Positions 7,840 to 17,843 of a stretch of 64,000 nucleotides of DNA are shown one piece after another (within the stretch, counting starts at the first letter, position 1; the number at the start of each line of letters is the position of its first letter). The notes under the pieces are model-generated. The model did no database searches. It saw only the letters and a program-made list of their open reading frames with translations, and was not told where the DNA came from. Origin of the DNA: Zhenpiania hominis (GTDB lineage Bacteria; Bacillota; Clostridia; Peptostreptococcales; Anaerovoracaceae). The stretch spans positions 186,001 to 250,000 of the forward strand of contig NZ_JACRYT010000001.1 in the NCBI RefSeq assembly GCF_014333425.1, given 5' to 3'. The position numbers and the translations under genes are program-made.

Positions 7840-10800
7840 TTGACGAAAAAAGCGTCTGTAAAATTATATAAAAAGCTGGAAAGACGGCTGACAGAAAAGG
7901 GATTCTTAAAACGGATCAAGCTGTCGAAAAAAGCGATGCTTGCCCTTCTTATCCAGAATAATTGGAAGGAGAAGGCGCAGAATCTGGAAACACAGAGAGC
8001 GGATTGCAGGGAGATCCTGGCACAGGCGGAAGATACGATGCGCCAGATATCTCCTGTGCCGGAGGGCGGATGGCTTTCTTATATTTATAAAGAGACAATC
8101 ACGGAGATGTTTCCTGACAATTTTTTGCGGGATGAACGATCCGGGATGTTTTCCGCGGGGAAACTATTTTATCTGGAGACCCTGCGGACAATATTTGCGG
8201 ATCAAGAGGAGAAGAACGGCTTCTCTCCTCTGCTTAGCATGCAGTTCCTGGCGCCGGAAGAAATTGAAGAGGAGCCGAGCAGGGAGGAATATCTGCATTT
8301 TGTCGAATACTGCAAAAGTCATTATCTGATTGAATTTATGCGGATTGGAAAGGAGATTACGCCGTACAACACAGTGGGTCATATCTGCGGCGTGCATTTT
8401 GTGGCGATGCATATTGCCAGACAGCTGTCACGGGCCGGCGTTCCTGTGGATCTGGCGCTGGTATCCGGCTCTGCGGCCGGTCATGATCTCGGAAAATACG
8501 GCTGCAAAGGCGCGGAAGCAAAAAGGATTCCATATCTGCATTATTACTATACGGATCAGTTCCTGAAAAACAATGGAATGCCTATGATTGCCCATATTGC
8601 CAGTAATCATTCTACCTGGGATCTGGAGCTGGAAAATCTTTCTGTGGAATCGCTGATTCTGATTTATGCGGATTTTCGCGTGAAGAGCAGCAGAAACGGC
8701 AATGGTGAGGAAATTGTGCATTTTTATACACTGGCGGAAGCGTTTGACGTAATTTTAGGCAAATTGGATAATGTGGATGAGGCGAAAACCCATCGTTATC
8801 GGAAAGTATACGCGAAACTGAAGGATTTTGAAGATTATTTGCTCAGTCTGGGAATCCATACGGAGTTGGACAGCGATGCCATGAGAACGCCGGAGGAAAA
8901 AGATTACGCGCTTCTGAAGCCGCAGGAGGTCGTGGAACGCTTGAAATATCTGGCTATTGAACATAATATCTATTTGATGAACAAGTTTAATAATGAGGCA
9001 GCCTTCGGAAATTTGATTGAAGCGGCCAGAAGCGAAAAGCAGTGGAAGAACGTACGAGCCTATATTAACATTCTGGATGAATACTGTACCTACATGACAC
9101 AGAAGCAGAAAGGAATGACTCTTTATTTTCTTTATGAGCTGCTGGCTCACAAAGAAGGCGACATTCGGCGCCAGGCGGCGACACTCATGGGAAAGATTAT
9201 CGTAAATTATGATGAAGAATACCGTAAAGAGCTGCCGGAAGGGGTCAGCCGGACACGGGAGGAAGTGGACAGCCCGGGCCTGTGGAAACGGTACCTGGAA
9301 AAGATCATTTTTCCGGATCATAAAGTGACGGATCAGCATAAACGCTGGATCGGCTACACTCTGAAAATTGTTCTGGGATCCGTGCTGGAAAATTGCGGAA
9401 AGACAGAGAAAAAGCAGTATCTGGAAGTCTACCTCTCCTTTTTCAAGAATGTATATGTGGATGACTGCGCGGCTTTTATCCTTCTGGATTCTGCCCTAAG
9501 TATCCCTCTTGAACTCTGTCTGCGGGAAGAACAGGAGATGTTGATGGAATTCGCGTATCAGACCTCGTTCCGGGAGGATTTGGAAATCAAAGTCGGGGCG
9601 CTGCGGCTGACAAAATACATGGCGCGGCAGGAAGGCGGAACGTGGCTGAAAGAACTGGCGGAAAGTCTGATGAACAACATCCCTGGGGAGGAGTTCGGCG
9701 TAAGCGCGATTTTCCTGAAATATAAAATCAAGTCAGCCCTGAACACGTTGGATGAACCGGATATAAAAGAAAAATACGAAACGCTTTTGTATCGCGATGA
9801 GGAGACCGATTCCGATATTTTCCTGGAAAATCTGAAAGTAGATACTCCCTGGGTGATCAAAGCGGTCAATATTGAGTTCCTTTTGGATAAAATTAAGCGA
9901 GGAAATGTGGAAGAAGTTTTGCATGTAGCTACCCATTTTTCCAATCTGATTAAAGTCAGCGAGAGAGTTACGGTAAGACATGAGGCAGGGCGCGGACTTT
10001 TAGAAGTTATTCGGCTGCTCCCTCTGGATCAGAGAAATGAGCTGGTAATTGAATTGACAAAAGGACTGGAAATCGGGGAATATCAGTTTTCCAAATATAT
10101 ACCGGAATACCTGGGTATTCTCGCTCTATACCTTCATCCCAACGAACTGGATGAACTTCTGGGAGACTTCCGCAAACTGTTGGAAAATACAAATGATAAG
10201 GTGGCTTCAGTCACCCTGGATACGGTAGGAGAAGTGATTAAACATTTTCCGGAATATCAAGAGCGTTTTCCCCAGACCGATGAGGACTACGACCGCCGCA
10301 AGCAGCAGCTTCTGGGGATGCTGCTGAGGGGGCTGGCTAATTATAATGAAACAGTCAGCCAGGAGGCGTTTATGGTAATCGGGCAGCATATTTTCGGCAG
10401 TCCGCTTTTGAGCCTGGAGCGGAAATATAACATTTTTCAGCGGATTTATAAAAAGATGCTGACCTTGATTTCCAACCAGAAGGAAAAGGAACTGACCTTT
10501 TTTACAAACGCGGCTGCCCTCAACCATATCTATCGGTTTATTTCCGAATATAACCTGGAAATCGGAGGATTCTGTCTGCCGGAGCGGGAACGGGTGGCAT
10601 TTTTCCCGGGGACCTTTGATCCGTTTTCTCTAAGCCACAAGGGAATCGTTACTTCTATACGGGATCTGGGGTTTGAAGTTTATCTGGCGCTGGACGAATT
10701 TTCCTGGTCCAAGAAGACGCAGCCGAGACTGATCCGGCAGAAAATCATCACCATGTCTGTGGCGGATGAGGGAAACGTCTATCTGTTTCCGGACGATGAG

Positions 10801-12714
10801 CCGATTAATATCGCGAATCCTGCTGACCTGGAAAAACTATACCGCCTGCTGCCAGACAAGGAGCTGTATATTGTGGTGGGAAGCGACGTTATTATCAATG
10901 CCTCTTCCTACAAGGCGCCGCCGTCAAAGAACTCGATTCATACCTTCAATCATATTGTGTTCCGGCGGGAAAGCGCGGCGGTAGGGGAGGAAAAAAAGGA
11001 CGATCTGACCGAAGCCTACAAGAATATTTCCGGACGGGTCGTAGAACTGACACTGCCGGTTCATCTGGAGGATATCAGTTCTACCAGAATTCGTGAAAAC
11101 ATCGACTATAACAGGGACATTTCCAATTTGATCGATACGGTAGCGCAGAACTATATTTATGACAACAGCCTCTACCTCAGAGAACCGCAGTACAAGCATA
11201 TCATGCAGACGAAAATGCTCCGCTTTGAGCCTCTGATGCACAGAGGCAGCGGAATCCTGGGAGATTTGGAGCATGAAATCCGAAAGCAGGGGCATAATTT
11301 TTACCGGATAAAAGAATATATCAACCAGCCGGAAGTGCGGACCACCGCCATCTGTGACGGAAGCAGAGAGGATCGGATCTGCGCGCTGGCGGCAGTAAAA
11401 GAGATTAATTCCATGGAGCTTTACGGCGAGTTTCAGAACGCGGATCTGGCGGCTTATCTGAGAGAAAAAGCGACCGGAAGAATTACAATCATCGGTTGTC
11501 TTTATGTTGACTCGGAGACGGCAATCCGGGACGCGGCTCAGCTCATTCTGACGGAAACCCTTTCCCAGGTGATTGAAGAAGACGCGACCTACGCGATTTA
11601 CCATTCCGCGGAAGAAAGCGCGGGAAATGAGGAAATTTTGTCTGTACTGAAAAGGCAGGGGTTCCGGGAAATTCAGATAAGCGGAAAAGGCACCGGGATC
11701 TATGAAGTGGATATGAGAAATCCGCTGACCGTGTTCCAGAACATGGATACAGTACTGAAAGATCCCTTTAACAAAAACGAGAAGATCCTGGAAACGATGG
11801 ACAAGGCGTACCGGAAGCTGCAGCTGGCGCTGACGGAGCTGTACCCGGGCAATCTGGTGCTGTCTTTCAATTCAGGTGTGATGCACCATAAGATCATCAA
11901 CATGGTAACCAGGGATAACGGCGTTCCCAGTGAGCCGACAAAAGTAAGAAATCTGGGGCCGTACATGTGCGTTCCCTTCGGAAAGATCCTGCGGGGTATG
12001 GCGGTTCCCAATACGGTTACAAAGACGATCCATACGGAAAAACGATTTAATCCGGATCTGCGAGGTTTTCGTATCGAAGAGTATCCGTATTATTCACCCA
12101 TAGAGAATCAGATCCGGACGATCAAATCTTTCGCGCGTCCGGTCATTTTGGTGGACGATCTGCTGCACAAAGGATATCGGATGAAGGAGCTGGATCCGAT
12201 TCTCAAGAAAAACCAGGTGAATGTCAGCAAACTGGTCGTGGGTCTCTTGTCAGGGAGAGGAAAAGATCTGATGACCATTCAGGGAAGGGAAGTGGACAGC
12301 GCTTATTTTGTGCCGAACCTGCGCAGCTGGTTTGTAGAGTCCAGCCTGTATCCGTTTATCGGCGGAGACGGAGTAAAGAGGGAGCAGGATACCGAATCCA
12401 GCCTGCAGGCATCCATCAATCTGATTCTGCCGTACGCGGCGCCGTCCTTTCTGGAGGATGCGCCGCGGAGCGCGGTCTATGAGTTCTCGAAGGTATGTCT
12501 TGAAAACGCCAGAGATATTTTCCTGGCGCTGGAAGAAGAATATCAGAATCTGTTCCGGAGAAAACTGACCTTAAGCAGACTGTCCGAAGCCGTTATTTCA
12601 CCAAGAGTCCCGGATCTGGGGAGCTATATGAACTATGATTTGAATCTGGCTCCCTCCGGATACCTGCTCAACGGGATTGAACGATTAACTCGATTGGAGA
12701 ATATCATTATATGA
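7840..12714 (+). CDS. Multidomain HD / NadD-like nucleotidyltransferase / GNAT-like / PRTase-like protein
   Basis: A 1,624-residue cytoplasmic fusion. Around residues 175-310 is an HD phosphohydrolase-like domain (TVGHICGVHF, then SAAGHDLGKYG). Residues about 310-900 are helical repeat-like. Around 918-1120 is a nucleotidyltransferase with GTFDPFSLSHKG (the GTFDP-H nucleotide site of NadD/CoaD enzymes) and the ISSTRIREN motif. Around 1160-1290 is a region resembling GNAT acetyltransferases (VLKRQGFREI). Near 1433 is VILVDDLLHKGYRM, a PRPP-loop-like segment. TTG 7840 has gggagg 7 nt upstream; a GTG at 7831 overlaps it. It overlaps the next gene by ATGA. Substrate unknown; domain limits approximate. 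Confidence 0.75.
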   Translation: MTKKASVKLYKKLERRLTEKGFLKRIKLSKKAMLALLIQNNWKEKAQNLETQRADCREILAQAEDTMRQISPVPEGGWLSYIYKETITEMFPDNFLRDERSGMFSAGKLFYLETLRTIFADQEEKNGFSPLLSMQFLAPEEIEEEPSREEYLHFVEYCKSHYLIEFMRIGKEITPYNTVGHICGVHFVAMHIARQLSRAGVPVDLALVSGSAAGHDLGKYGCKGAEAKRIPYLHYYYTDQFLKNNGMPMIAHIASNHSTWDLELENLSVESLILIYADFRVKSSRNGNGEEIVHFYTLAEAFDVILGKLDNVDEAKTHRYRKVYAKLKDFEDYLLSLGIHTELDSDAMRTPEEKDYALLKPQEVVERLKYLAIEHNIYLMNKFNNEAAFGNLIEAARSEKQWKNVRAYINILDEYCTYMTQKQKGMTLYFLYELLAHKEGDIRRQAATLMGKIIVNYDEEYRKELPEGVSRTREEVDSPGLWKRYLEKIIFPDHKVTDQHKRWIGYTLKIVLGSVLENCGKTEKKQYLEVYLSFFKNVYVDDCAAFILLDSALSIPLELCLREEQEMLMEFAYQTSFREDLEIKVGALRLTKYMARQEGGTWLKELAESLMNNIPGEEFGVSAIFLKYKIKSALNTLDEPDIKEKYETLLYRDEETDSDIFLENLKVDTPWVIKAVNIEFLLDKIKRGNVEEVLHVATHFSNLIKVSERVTVRHEAGRGLLEVIRLLPLDQRNELVIELTKGLEIGEYQFSKYIPEYLGILALYLHPNELDELLGDFRKLLENTNDKVASVTLDTVGEVIKHFPEYQERFPQTDEDYDRRKQQLLGMLLRGLANYNETVSQEAFMVIGQHIFGSPLLSLERKYNIFQRIYKKMLTLISNQKEKELTFFTNAAALNHIYRFISEYNLEIGGFCLPERERVAFFPGTFDPFSLSHKGIVTSIRDLGFEVYLALDEFSWSKKTQPRLIRQKIITMSVADEGNVYLFPDDEPINIANPADLEKLYRLLPDKELYIVVGSDVIINASSYKAPPSKNSIHTFNHIVFRRESAAVGEEKKDDLTEAYKNISGRVVELTLPVHLEDISSTRIRENIDYNRDISNLIDTVAQNYIYDNSLYLREPQYKHIMQTKMLRFEPLMHRGSGILGDLEHEIRKQGHNFYRIKEYINQPEVRTTAICDGSREDRICALAAVKEINSMELYGEFQNADLAAYLREKATGRITIIGCLYVDSETAIRDAAQLILTETLSQVIEEDATYAIYHSAEESAGNEEILSVLKRQGFREIQISGKGTGIYEVDMRNPLTVFQNMDTVLKDPFNKNEKILETMDKAYRKLQLALTELYPGNLVLSFNSGVMHHKIINMVTRDNGVPSEPTKVRNLGPYMCVPFGKILRGMAVPNTVTKTIHTEKRFNPDLRGFRIEEYPYYSPIENQIRTIKSFARPVILVDDLLHKGYRMKELDPILKKNQVNVSKLVVGLLSGRGKDLMTIQGREVDSAYFVPNLRSWFVESSLYPFIGGDGVKREQDTESSLQASINLILPYAAPSFLEDAPRSAVYEFSKVCLENARDIFLALEEEYQNLFRRKLTLSRLSEAVISPRVPDLGSYMNYDLNLAPSGYLLNGIERLTRLENIII

Positions 12715-13715
12715 AAAACAACAGGAAACGATTAAGTAACTTATTTGAGTCTCCGGAATGTATGAACCGGAAGGCTGACAGCTTTTTTATCCGGCCGCAG
12801 CGGGAAAATCCCTTTTCCCTGAGAAAAAAGAAGAGGGTTAACCTGCTGGCGCTGGGAGACGTAGGGGGGATGCTTCTGATCGGACTGCGTCTTTTGGGAA
12901 CGGAGGCAGTGTCTTCCATCGGAATCTGCGATCTGAATGAAAAGTCCATTCTGCGCTTTGAAATGGAAGCGGGTCAGATTCAGGCGCCTTTCGCGCGGGA
13001 GAGGATGCCGCGCGTGGAAATCATTTCTCCCGAGCGCCTGTTTGACTGCGATATCTTTGTGTTTTGCGCTTCAAAAGGCGTGCCTCCGGTGGGAAGCCGG
13101 GTGGAGGATGTGCGTATGGCCCAGCTGAAGGCCAATTCTCAGCTGGTGGAAGTTTTTGCGGAGAAGGCGGTATCCAGGGATTTTCGGGGACTGTTTGCCG
13201 TGGTTTCCGACCCGGTAGATCCGCTGTGTAAGGCAGCGCTTTTATGTGGATTAAAGCGGGAGCAAGTGCAAGGGTACGGGCTGGGAGTTATGAACAGCAG
13301 GGGAATTTACTTCGCGGAAAAAAACGAACGTTTCCGGCAGTATTTGAGTGAAGGCAGGGCCTTTGGCCCCCACGGGGAGGATCTGGTTCTTGCCAACAGT
13401 CTGGAAAACTACGATGACGAATTGTCCAGGGAACTGACCAAACTGGCGGTGCAGTCGAACCTGAAAACACGGGAACTTGGGTTTAAGCCATATATCGCGC
13501 CGGCGCTTTCTTCCGGAGCCCTCTCCATACTCGCGACCGCGTCAGGTCAGTGGCATTACAGTTCCGTTTATTTTGGAAAGGGCGACTGCGGGGCGTTTCT
13601 TGGGGTGAAAAACCGCAGGACACCTTATGGTATCGAAGTGGAAGATCTGCCGCTTCCGCAAAAATTGTATGAAAGGATTGAGTCCGCGTACGGCCATCTG
13701 AGGGCGCTGCGCTGA
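12711..13715 (+). CDS. LDH/malate dehydrogenase-fold protein, divergent
   Basis: A 334-residue protein of the lactate/malate dehydrogenase superfamily. After a 40-residue leader the Rossmann strand reads VNLLALGDVGGMLLIGLRLLG, an altered GxGxxG loop. Then come an acidic second-strand end (GICDLNE), FAVVSDPVDPLC (like the usual VSNPVD), and FGPHGEDLVLANS where LDH/MDH carry the catalytic His. The His and the NPVD-like motif suggest a 2-hydroxyacid dehydrogenase-type activity, but the divergent loop makes cofactor use uncertain. It is coupled by ATGA overlap to the giant enzyme and lies 26 bp before the flavoprotein gene. Confidence 0.7.
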   Translation: MKNNRKRLSNLFESPECMNRKADSFFIRPQRENPFSLRKKKRVNLLALGDVGGMLLIGLRLLGTEAVSSIGICDLNEKSILRFEMEAGQIQAPFARERMPRVEIISPERLFDCDIFVFCASKGVPPVGSRVEDVRMAQLKANSQLVEVFAEKAVSRDFRGLFAVVSDPVDPLCKAALLCGLKREQVQGYGLGVMNSRGIYFAEKNERFRQYLSEGRAFGPHGEDLVLANSLENYDDELSRELTKLAVQSNLKTRELGFKPYIAPALSSGALSILATASGQWHYSSVYFGKGDCGAFLGVKNRRTPYGIEVEDLPLPQKLYERIESAYGHLRALR

Positions 13716-13741
13716 CAGAGGAGAACAGTAGGAGGTTTTTT

Positions 13742-14824
13742 ATGGGAGATTTTGTTTTAATCAACCCGCTCTGCAGTGAAACCAGAAAGACAGAGCGCTT
13801 GCAGGCGATTCTGGACGCCAGCCTGAAAGGATATTCCTATGAGGAGATTGTGACGGCCGAAGAGTTTGAAAAAACGGATCTGCGAGGCAAAAAACTTCTG
13901 TTTTCGATTTCGCTGGGAGAATCAGGAATCAATCTTGAGTATTACAGCATGCTGAAGCTGATACGGCTCAGAAGGGATTGTTTTGAAGGAAGCGTAGGCG
14001 GCGTCATCATCGATGGAAACAGTGAGCTGTTTACCAAATCGGTTTCCAGAGAGCTGGTATTCAGCGCCAACCGTTCCGGCTGTACATTTCCGGGGAGGCC
14101 GCTTGTAGAGGGAACCCGTTCCCTGAAAAATTTCAATATCCGGGCACAGAACTTCCAGGTGGATAATCTGGGGGCCTATATGATCGCGGGAAGGCAGCTG
14201 GTATATAACATGCTCCAGTTCAAGCCGCTGGCGAAGAAACAGCCGAAGATTCTGATGCTGCATGCCAGCGAATATAAGACTTCCAACAGCTTGTCTCTTT
14301 GGGAAATGGTCCGGGAGCATCTGGGGGAGTGCGACATCCGGGAAATTTCCATCCGCAATGGGAAAGTGATGGACTGCCGGGGATGCCCTTATGAGACCTG
14401 CAGGCACTTCGCGGAAGAGGAAAAGTGTTTTTATGGAGGACCGATTGTAGAAGATGTCTACCCGGCCGTACTGGATTGTGACGCGCTGGTCATGGTCTGC
14501 CCAAATTACAATGACGCGCTGGGAGCGAATCTGGCCGCCTTTATCAACCGGCTGACCGCGCTGGTGATGACACATAAATTTTACGATAAGTGCTTGTTCG
14601 GAATCGTTGTTTCCGGCTACAGCGGCGGGGATCTGGTGGCACAGCAGCTGATTAGCGCGCTGAATATGAATAAAACATTCCGCCTTCCGGGGCATTTTTC
14701 ACTGTTGGAAACCGCCAACAATCCCAAGGAAATTCTGGAAATCGAGGGGATTGAAAAACGGGCGGAATCCTTCGCGCGTACGATTTTGAAAAACCTGAAA
14801 AATGAAGGTTGCGGCAGTTTGTAA
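13742..14824 (+). CDS. NADPH-dependent FMN reductase / iron-sulfur flavoprotein-like
   Basis: A 360-residue protein whose C-terminal half (from about residue 172) is a flavodoxin-like fold: PKILMLHASEYKTSNSLSLW (FMN phosphate loop), then the cysteine motif CRGCPYETC plus another Cys in EEEKCFYGG, then DALVMVCPNYNDALGANLAAFINR and GIVVSGYSGGD. The Cys spacing recalls Isf-type iron-sulfur flavoproteins. The first 170 residues form a separate domain I do not recognise. aggagg precedes the ATG. It closes the three-gene operon with the fusion enzyme and LDH-like protein and would supply or take electrons. Confidence 0.75.
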   Translation: MGDFVLINPLCSETRKTERLQAILDASLKGYSYEEIVTAEEFEKTDLRGKKLLFSISLGESGINLEYYSMLKLIRLRRDCFEGSVGGVIIDGNSELFTKSVSRELVFSANRSGCTFPGRPLVEGTRSLKNFNIRAQNFQVDNLGAYMIAGRQLVYNMLQFKPLAKKQPKILMLHASEYKTSNSLSLWEMVREHLGECDIREISIRNGKVMDCRGCPYETCRHFAEEEKCFYGGPIVEDVYPAVLDCDALVMVCPNYNDALGANLAAFINRLTALVMTHKFYDKCLFGIVVSGYSGGDLVAQQLISALNMNKTFRLPGHFSLLETANNPKEILEIEGIEKRAESFARTILKNLKNEGCGSL

Positions 14825-14885
14825 AAATACGATATAATGAACGCGGCGGAAAGTGACGCAGGATTTTGAGAGGGGAGGCGGAGCA

Positions 14886-16274
14886 GTGGAAAATGAAACC
14901 GTGAAGAGTTTTGACGAGATCATGCAGGAAATTCTCGTCATGGTGGAAGAGAAAGAATATGTAAAAGCAAGAGATTTGCTTTTAAAAAACAATGAAGTTG
15001 ATATCGCGGAGATCCTGGAGGAAATTTTGGAAGAACTGGATGTGGATGCCGCGATTATTATGTTCCGCATGCTGCCGAAGGATGTTTCCGTGGAGGTGTT
15101 TTCTTATCTTCCGTCCGAAGATCAGGTGGATATTATTTCGGGCATTACGGAGCGGGAAATCAGCTACATTATAGAGGAACTGGATTTTGACGATAAAATC
15201 GACGTTTTGGAAGAACTGCCGGCCAATGTAGTGGACAAAATCCTGGAAAAGACGACAAAGGAGGAACGGCGTCTGATTAACACGTTCCTCAATTATCCGG
15301 AAAACAGCGCGGGTAGTCTGATGACGCCGGACTATATCAGCCTCCGGGACAACATGACCGTGGGAGAGGCTCTTGCCCATATTAAAAAAGAAGGCATGGA
15401 CAGCGAGACCGTTTATACCTGTTATGTGAAAGAAGAAGGAAGAAAGCTGGAAGGCATTGTATCCCTCCGTTCTCTGGTTATACATGATGACAATATGAAG
15501 GTTTCGGAACTGATGAGCACAGATTATGTATATGTCAATGTGTACGACGATCAGGAAGAAGTTTCCGAAGCGTTTAAAAAATATGGATTTCTCGCGATTC
15601 CTGTTGTGGACAGCGAGCATCGGCTGGTAGGGATCATTACCGTCGATGATATTCTGGACGTTATTGAAGAGGAGACAACCGAAGATATTGAGCGTATGGC
15701 GGGCGTTATGGATGGATCGGATACGGAGTACCTGGACATGGGAGTGTTCCGCCACGCGAAAAACCGTCTGCCATGGCTGATTTTGCTGTCGGTTTCCCTG
15801 ATGATTACCGGCTCCATTATTGAACAGTTTGAAGCAACTCTGCAGCAGGTGGTGGCATTGACCTTCTACCTTCCGCTTCTGATGGGAACCGGGGGAAATA
15901 CGGGAACACAGGCTGCGACCCTGATTATCCGCGGCCTTTCTCTGGGGGATATTGAGCTGAAAGATACGCTGAAAGTTTTTTGGAAGGAATTCCGAGTCAG
16001 CATTATTCTGGGAATTGTTCTCAGCGCTTTTAATTTTGCCAAAATCATGCTGATTGATCGGGAAAGTGTGCAGATCGCTATTACTGTGTGCGCTTCCATG
16101 ATGGCAGTTGTCATATTCGCCAAGCTGATTGGCGGAATGCTGCCAATGCTGGCAAAACGGCTGGGGATCGATCCGGCGCTTATGGCGACGCCGATGATTT
16201 CGTCTCTGACCGATATGGTTTCTTCTTTTGTCTATCTGCTGATGGCAACCGCGGTGCTGGGAATTTCCTTGTAG
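14886..16274 (+). CDS. mgtE: Magnesium transporter MgtE
   Basis: A 462-residue Mg2+ channel. Residues 1-130 form the acidic helical N domain (AAIIMFRMLPKDVSVEVFSYL and related repeats). Residues about 135-255 are two CBS domains, starting YPENSAGSLMTPDYI and including FLAIPVVDSEHRLVGIIT. The last 180 residues hold five membrane spans with PLLMGTGGNTGTQAATLIIR and the C-terminal PALMATPMISSLTDMVS, both characteristic. Start GTG 14886 is chosen for its gaggggagg SD; the frame begins at 14853 without one. No Mg2+ (M-box) leader fits in the 61-bp gap upstream. Confidence 0.95.
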   Translation: MENETVKSFDEIMQEILVMVEEKEYVKARDLLLKNNEVDIAEILEEILEELDVDAAIIMFRMLPKDVSVEVFSYLPSEDQVDIISGITEREISYIIEELDFDDKIDVLEELPANVVDKILEKTTKEERRLINTFLNYPENSAGSLMTPDYISLRDNMTVGEALAHIKKEGMDSETVYTCYVKEEGRKLEGIVSLRSLVIHDDNMKVSELMSTDYVYVNVYDDQEEVSEAFKKYGFLAIPVVDSEHRLVGIITVDDILDVIEEETTEDIERMAGVMDGSDTEYLDMGVFRHAKNRLPWLILLSVSLMITGSIIEQFEATLQQVVALTFYLPLLMGTGGNTGTQAATLIIRGLSLGDIELKDTLKVFWKEFRVSIILGIVLSAFNFAKIMLIDRESVQIAITVCASMMAVVIFAKLIGGMLPMLAKRLGIDPALMATPMISSLTDMVSSFVYLLMATAVLGISL

Positions 16275-16348
16275 CGGCTCTTGGAATCGTCGCGCTGGTC
16301 ATCGGGGAAGAGCGGTGACAGGGCATATGCAAAATCGGAATCAGAAAG

Positions 16349-16388
16349 AAAGCGCCGACAGCACTTCGCTGTGAAAACGGCGCTTTTT
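16349..16388 (+). terminator. Intrinsic terminator after mgtE
   Basis: Arms aaagcgccg (16349-16357) and cggcgcttt (16378-16386) with an inner acagc/gctgt stem, ending in a T-run. Confidence 0.85.
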
Positions 16389-16503
16389 CTGTGGGCGCGA
16401 AATAAGCCTGGAAAATCTCCCGTATGTCCCTTGCGTCATACAGCAGGAATAAGGTATAATAATCCCGCACAGAAAGAAAAGTTTTGCGAAAGAGGAAAAC
16501 TTT

Positions 16504-17358
16504 ATGAAAAAACCAGGTTTAATCACACGGGAATATGTAAATACTGTAATTAAGGAACGTCCCAGGGACATACATAAAGGCGACTGTGGAAAAGTTCTTG
16601 TAATCGCGGGCTCTGTCGGCATGGCGGGCGCGGCCGTGCTGTGCGCGCGGGGAGCGCTGCGGGCAGGAGCGGGACTGGTACGGATTTCCGCTCCTGAGGA
16701 GCTTTACTCCATTCTGCAGGTGGGGGTACCGGAAGCCACATGTGTTCCCAGGGAGCGTTCTCTACCGGAACTGGCAGCCTGTGATGCTGCCGCTGTCGGA
16801 CCGGGGTTAGGAGATGATGAAACAAACGCCGGGCTTATTCGCGGCATTTTGGAAAACTATGATAAAACCATTGTGCTGGATGCCGACGGAATTAACGCCA
16901 TCAGTCGTTTTGACCTGGGAAAGAGCCTTAAAGCTACAAAGGCGCAAGTGATCCTGACGCCTCATCCCGGAGAAGCGGCGCGCTTTCTGCGTTACTGTGG
17001 AGAGGACATCAGCGGAGCGGACAGGCTCCGCGTGGCGGAATTGCTGGTGAGGCATTCGGGAGCCATATGCGTGCTGAAGGGAAGCAAAACCCTGGTGGCA
17101 ACGCGGGACGGTAATTCATATATTAATACTACAGGAAACCCGGGAATGGCAACCGGCGGCAGCGGCGATGTGCTGACCGGCATTATCGCGGCCCTCGCGG
17201 GTCAGGGCCACAGCCCGGAAACCTGCGCGAAAGCGGGAGTCTTCCTCCATGGGATGGCCGGCGATCTGTGCGCCGAGTCCTTGGGGGAAACCGGGATGAC
17301 TTCGTTGGATCTGGCAAATATGACGGCTCTTGCTTTTAAGAACATCATTGGAAAGTAA
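16504..17358 (+). CDS. nnrD: ADP-dependent NAD(P)H-hydrate dehydratase
   Basis: A 284-residue ribokinase-fold enzyme that repairs hydrated NADH/NADPH with ADP (ATP in some). Landmarks: HKGDCGKVLVIAGSVGMAGA (glycine-rich start), AAAVGPGLGDD, VLDADGINA, VILTPHPGEAARFL, and the catalytic loop NPGMATGGSGDVLTGIIAAL with the conserved Asp. The NnrE epimerase domain often fused to the N-terminus is missing and is not in this window. Start ATG 16504 has agagga upstream. It is followed 27 bp later by mazF; in clostridia these often sit together near acpS or alr. Confidence 0.92.
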   Translation: MKKPGLITREYVNTVIKERPRDIHKGDCGKVLVIAGSVGMAGAAVLCARGALRAGAGLVRISAPEELYSILQVGVPEATCVPRERSLPELAACDAAAVGPGLGDDETNAGLIRGILENYDKTIVLDADGINAISRFDLGKSLKATKAQVILTPHPGEAARFLRYCGEDISGADRLRVAELLVRHSGAICVLKGSKTLVATRDGNSYINTTGNPGMATGGSGDVLTGIIAALAGQGHSPETCAKAGVFLHGMAGDLCAESLGETGMTSLDLANMTALAFKNIIGK

Positions 17359-17385
17359 AACAAAGACAGATAAGGAGTGAAGGAC

Positions 17386-17742
17386 TTGCTGGTAAAGAAA
17401 GGTGATCTTTATTTTGCAGATTTAAGTCCGGTAGTCGGCTCCGAACAGGGCGGGGTAAGACCTGTCCTGGTGGTTCAGAATAATGTAGGAAATAAATACA
17501 GCCCGACCATCATCGTGGCTGCAGTTACCTCGCAGAAAAATAAAGCCAATCTGCCGACCCATGTGGAAATCGCAGCGGACGGCAATGGTCTCAGTAAAAA
17601 TTCAGTAGTATTGCTCGAACAACTCAGAACAATTGACAAGAAACGGTTAAAAGAACGGATTGGCACAATCAACCAGGACCGTTTACCGGATGTAGATGAG
17701 GCATTAGGCGTAAGTTTGGGAATTACAAACTCATTTGAGTAA
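17386..17742 (+). CDS. mazF: MazF/PemK-family mRNA endoribonuclease toxin (EndoA type)
   Basis: A 118-residue member of the MazF family, which cuts mRNA at short sequence motifs. It has GDLYFADLSPVVGSEQGGVRPVLVVQN with the conserved Arg, then VAAVTSQKNKANLPTHVEI and VLLEQLRTIDKKRL, all matching B. subtilis EndoA-type proteins. Start TTG 17386 is placed by aaggag 8 nt upstream; GTG 17377 overlaps that SD. The usual MazE-type antitoxin gene directly upstream is absent: nnrD ends 27 bp before. It may be a solitary housekeeping endonuclease or its antitoxin lies elsewhere. Confidence 0.93.
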   Translation: MLVKKGDLYFADLSPVVGSEQGGVRPVLVVQNNVGNKYSPTIIVAAVTSQKNKANLPTHVEIAADGNGLSKNSVVLLEQLRTIDKKRLKERIGTINQDRLPDVDEALGVSLGITNSFE

Positions 17743-17843
17743 ATACGCCGATACTACGTTCAAACAGTTTTTCAGCAGAAGGCAGGAGGGCCGGCGGCTT
17801 TCCTGCCGACTGCCTGACAGATAGAATACACAGGAGGGTAAAT

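Noticed and set aside
13922..15755. Two 257-codon minus-strand frames opposite the flavoprotein and mgtE genes
   Set aside because: Both are reverse images of clear genes and lack ribosome sites.
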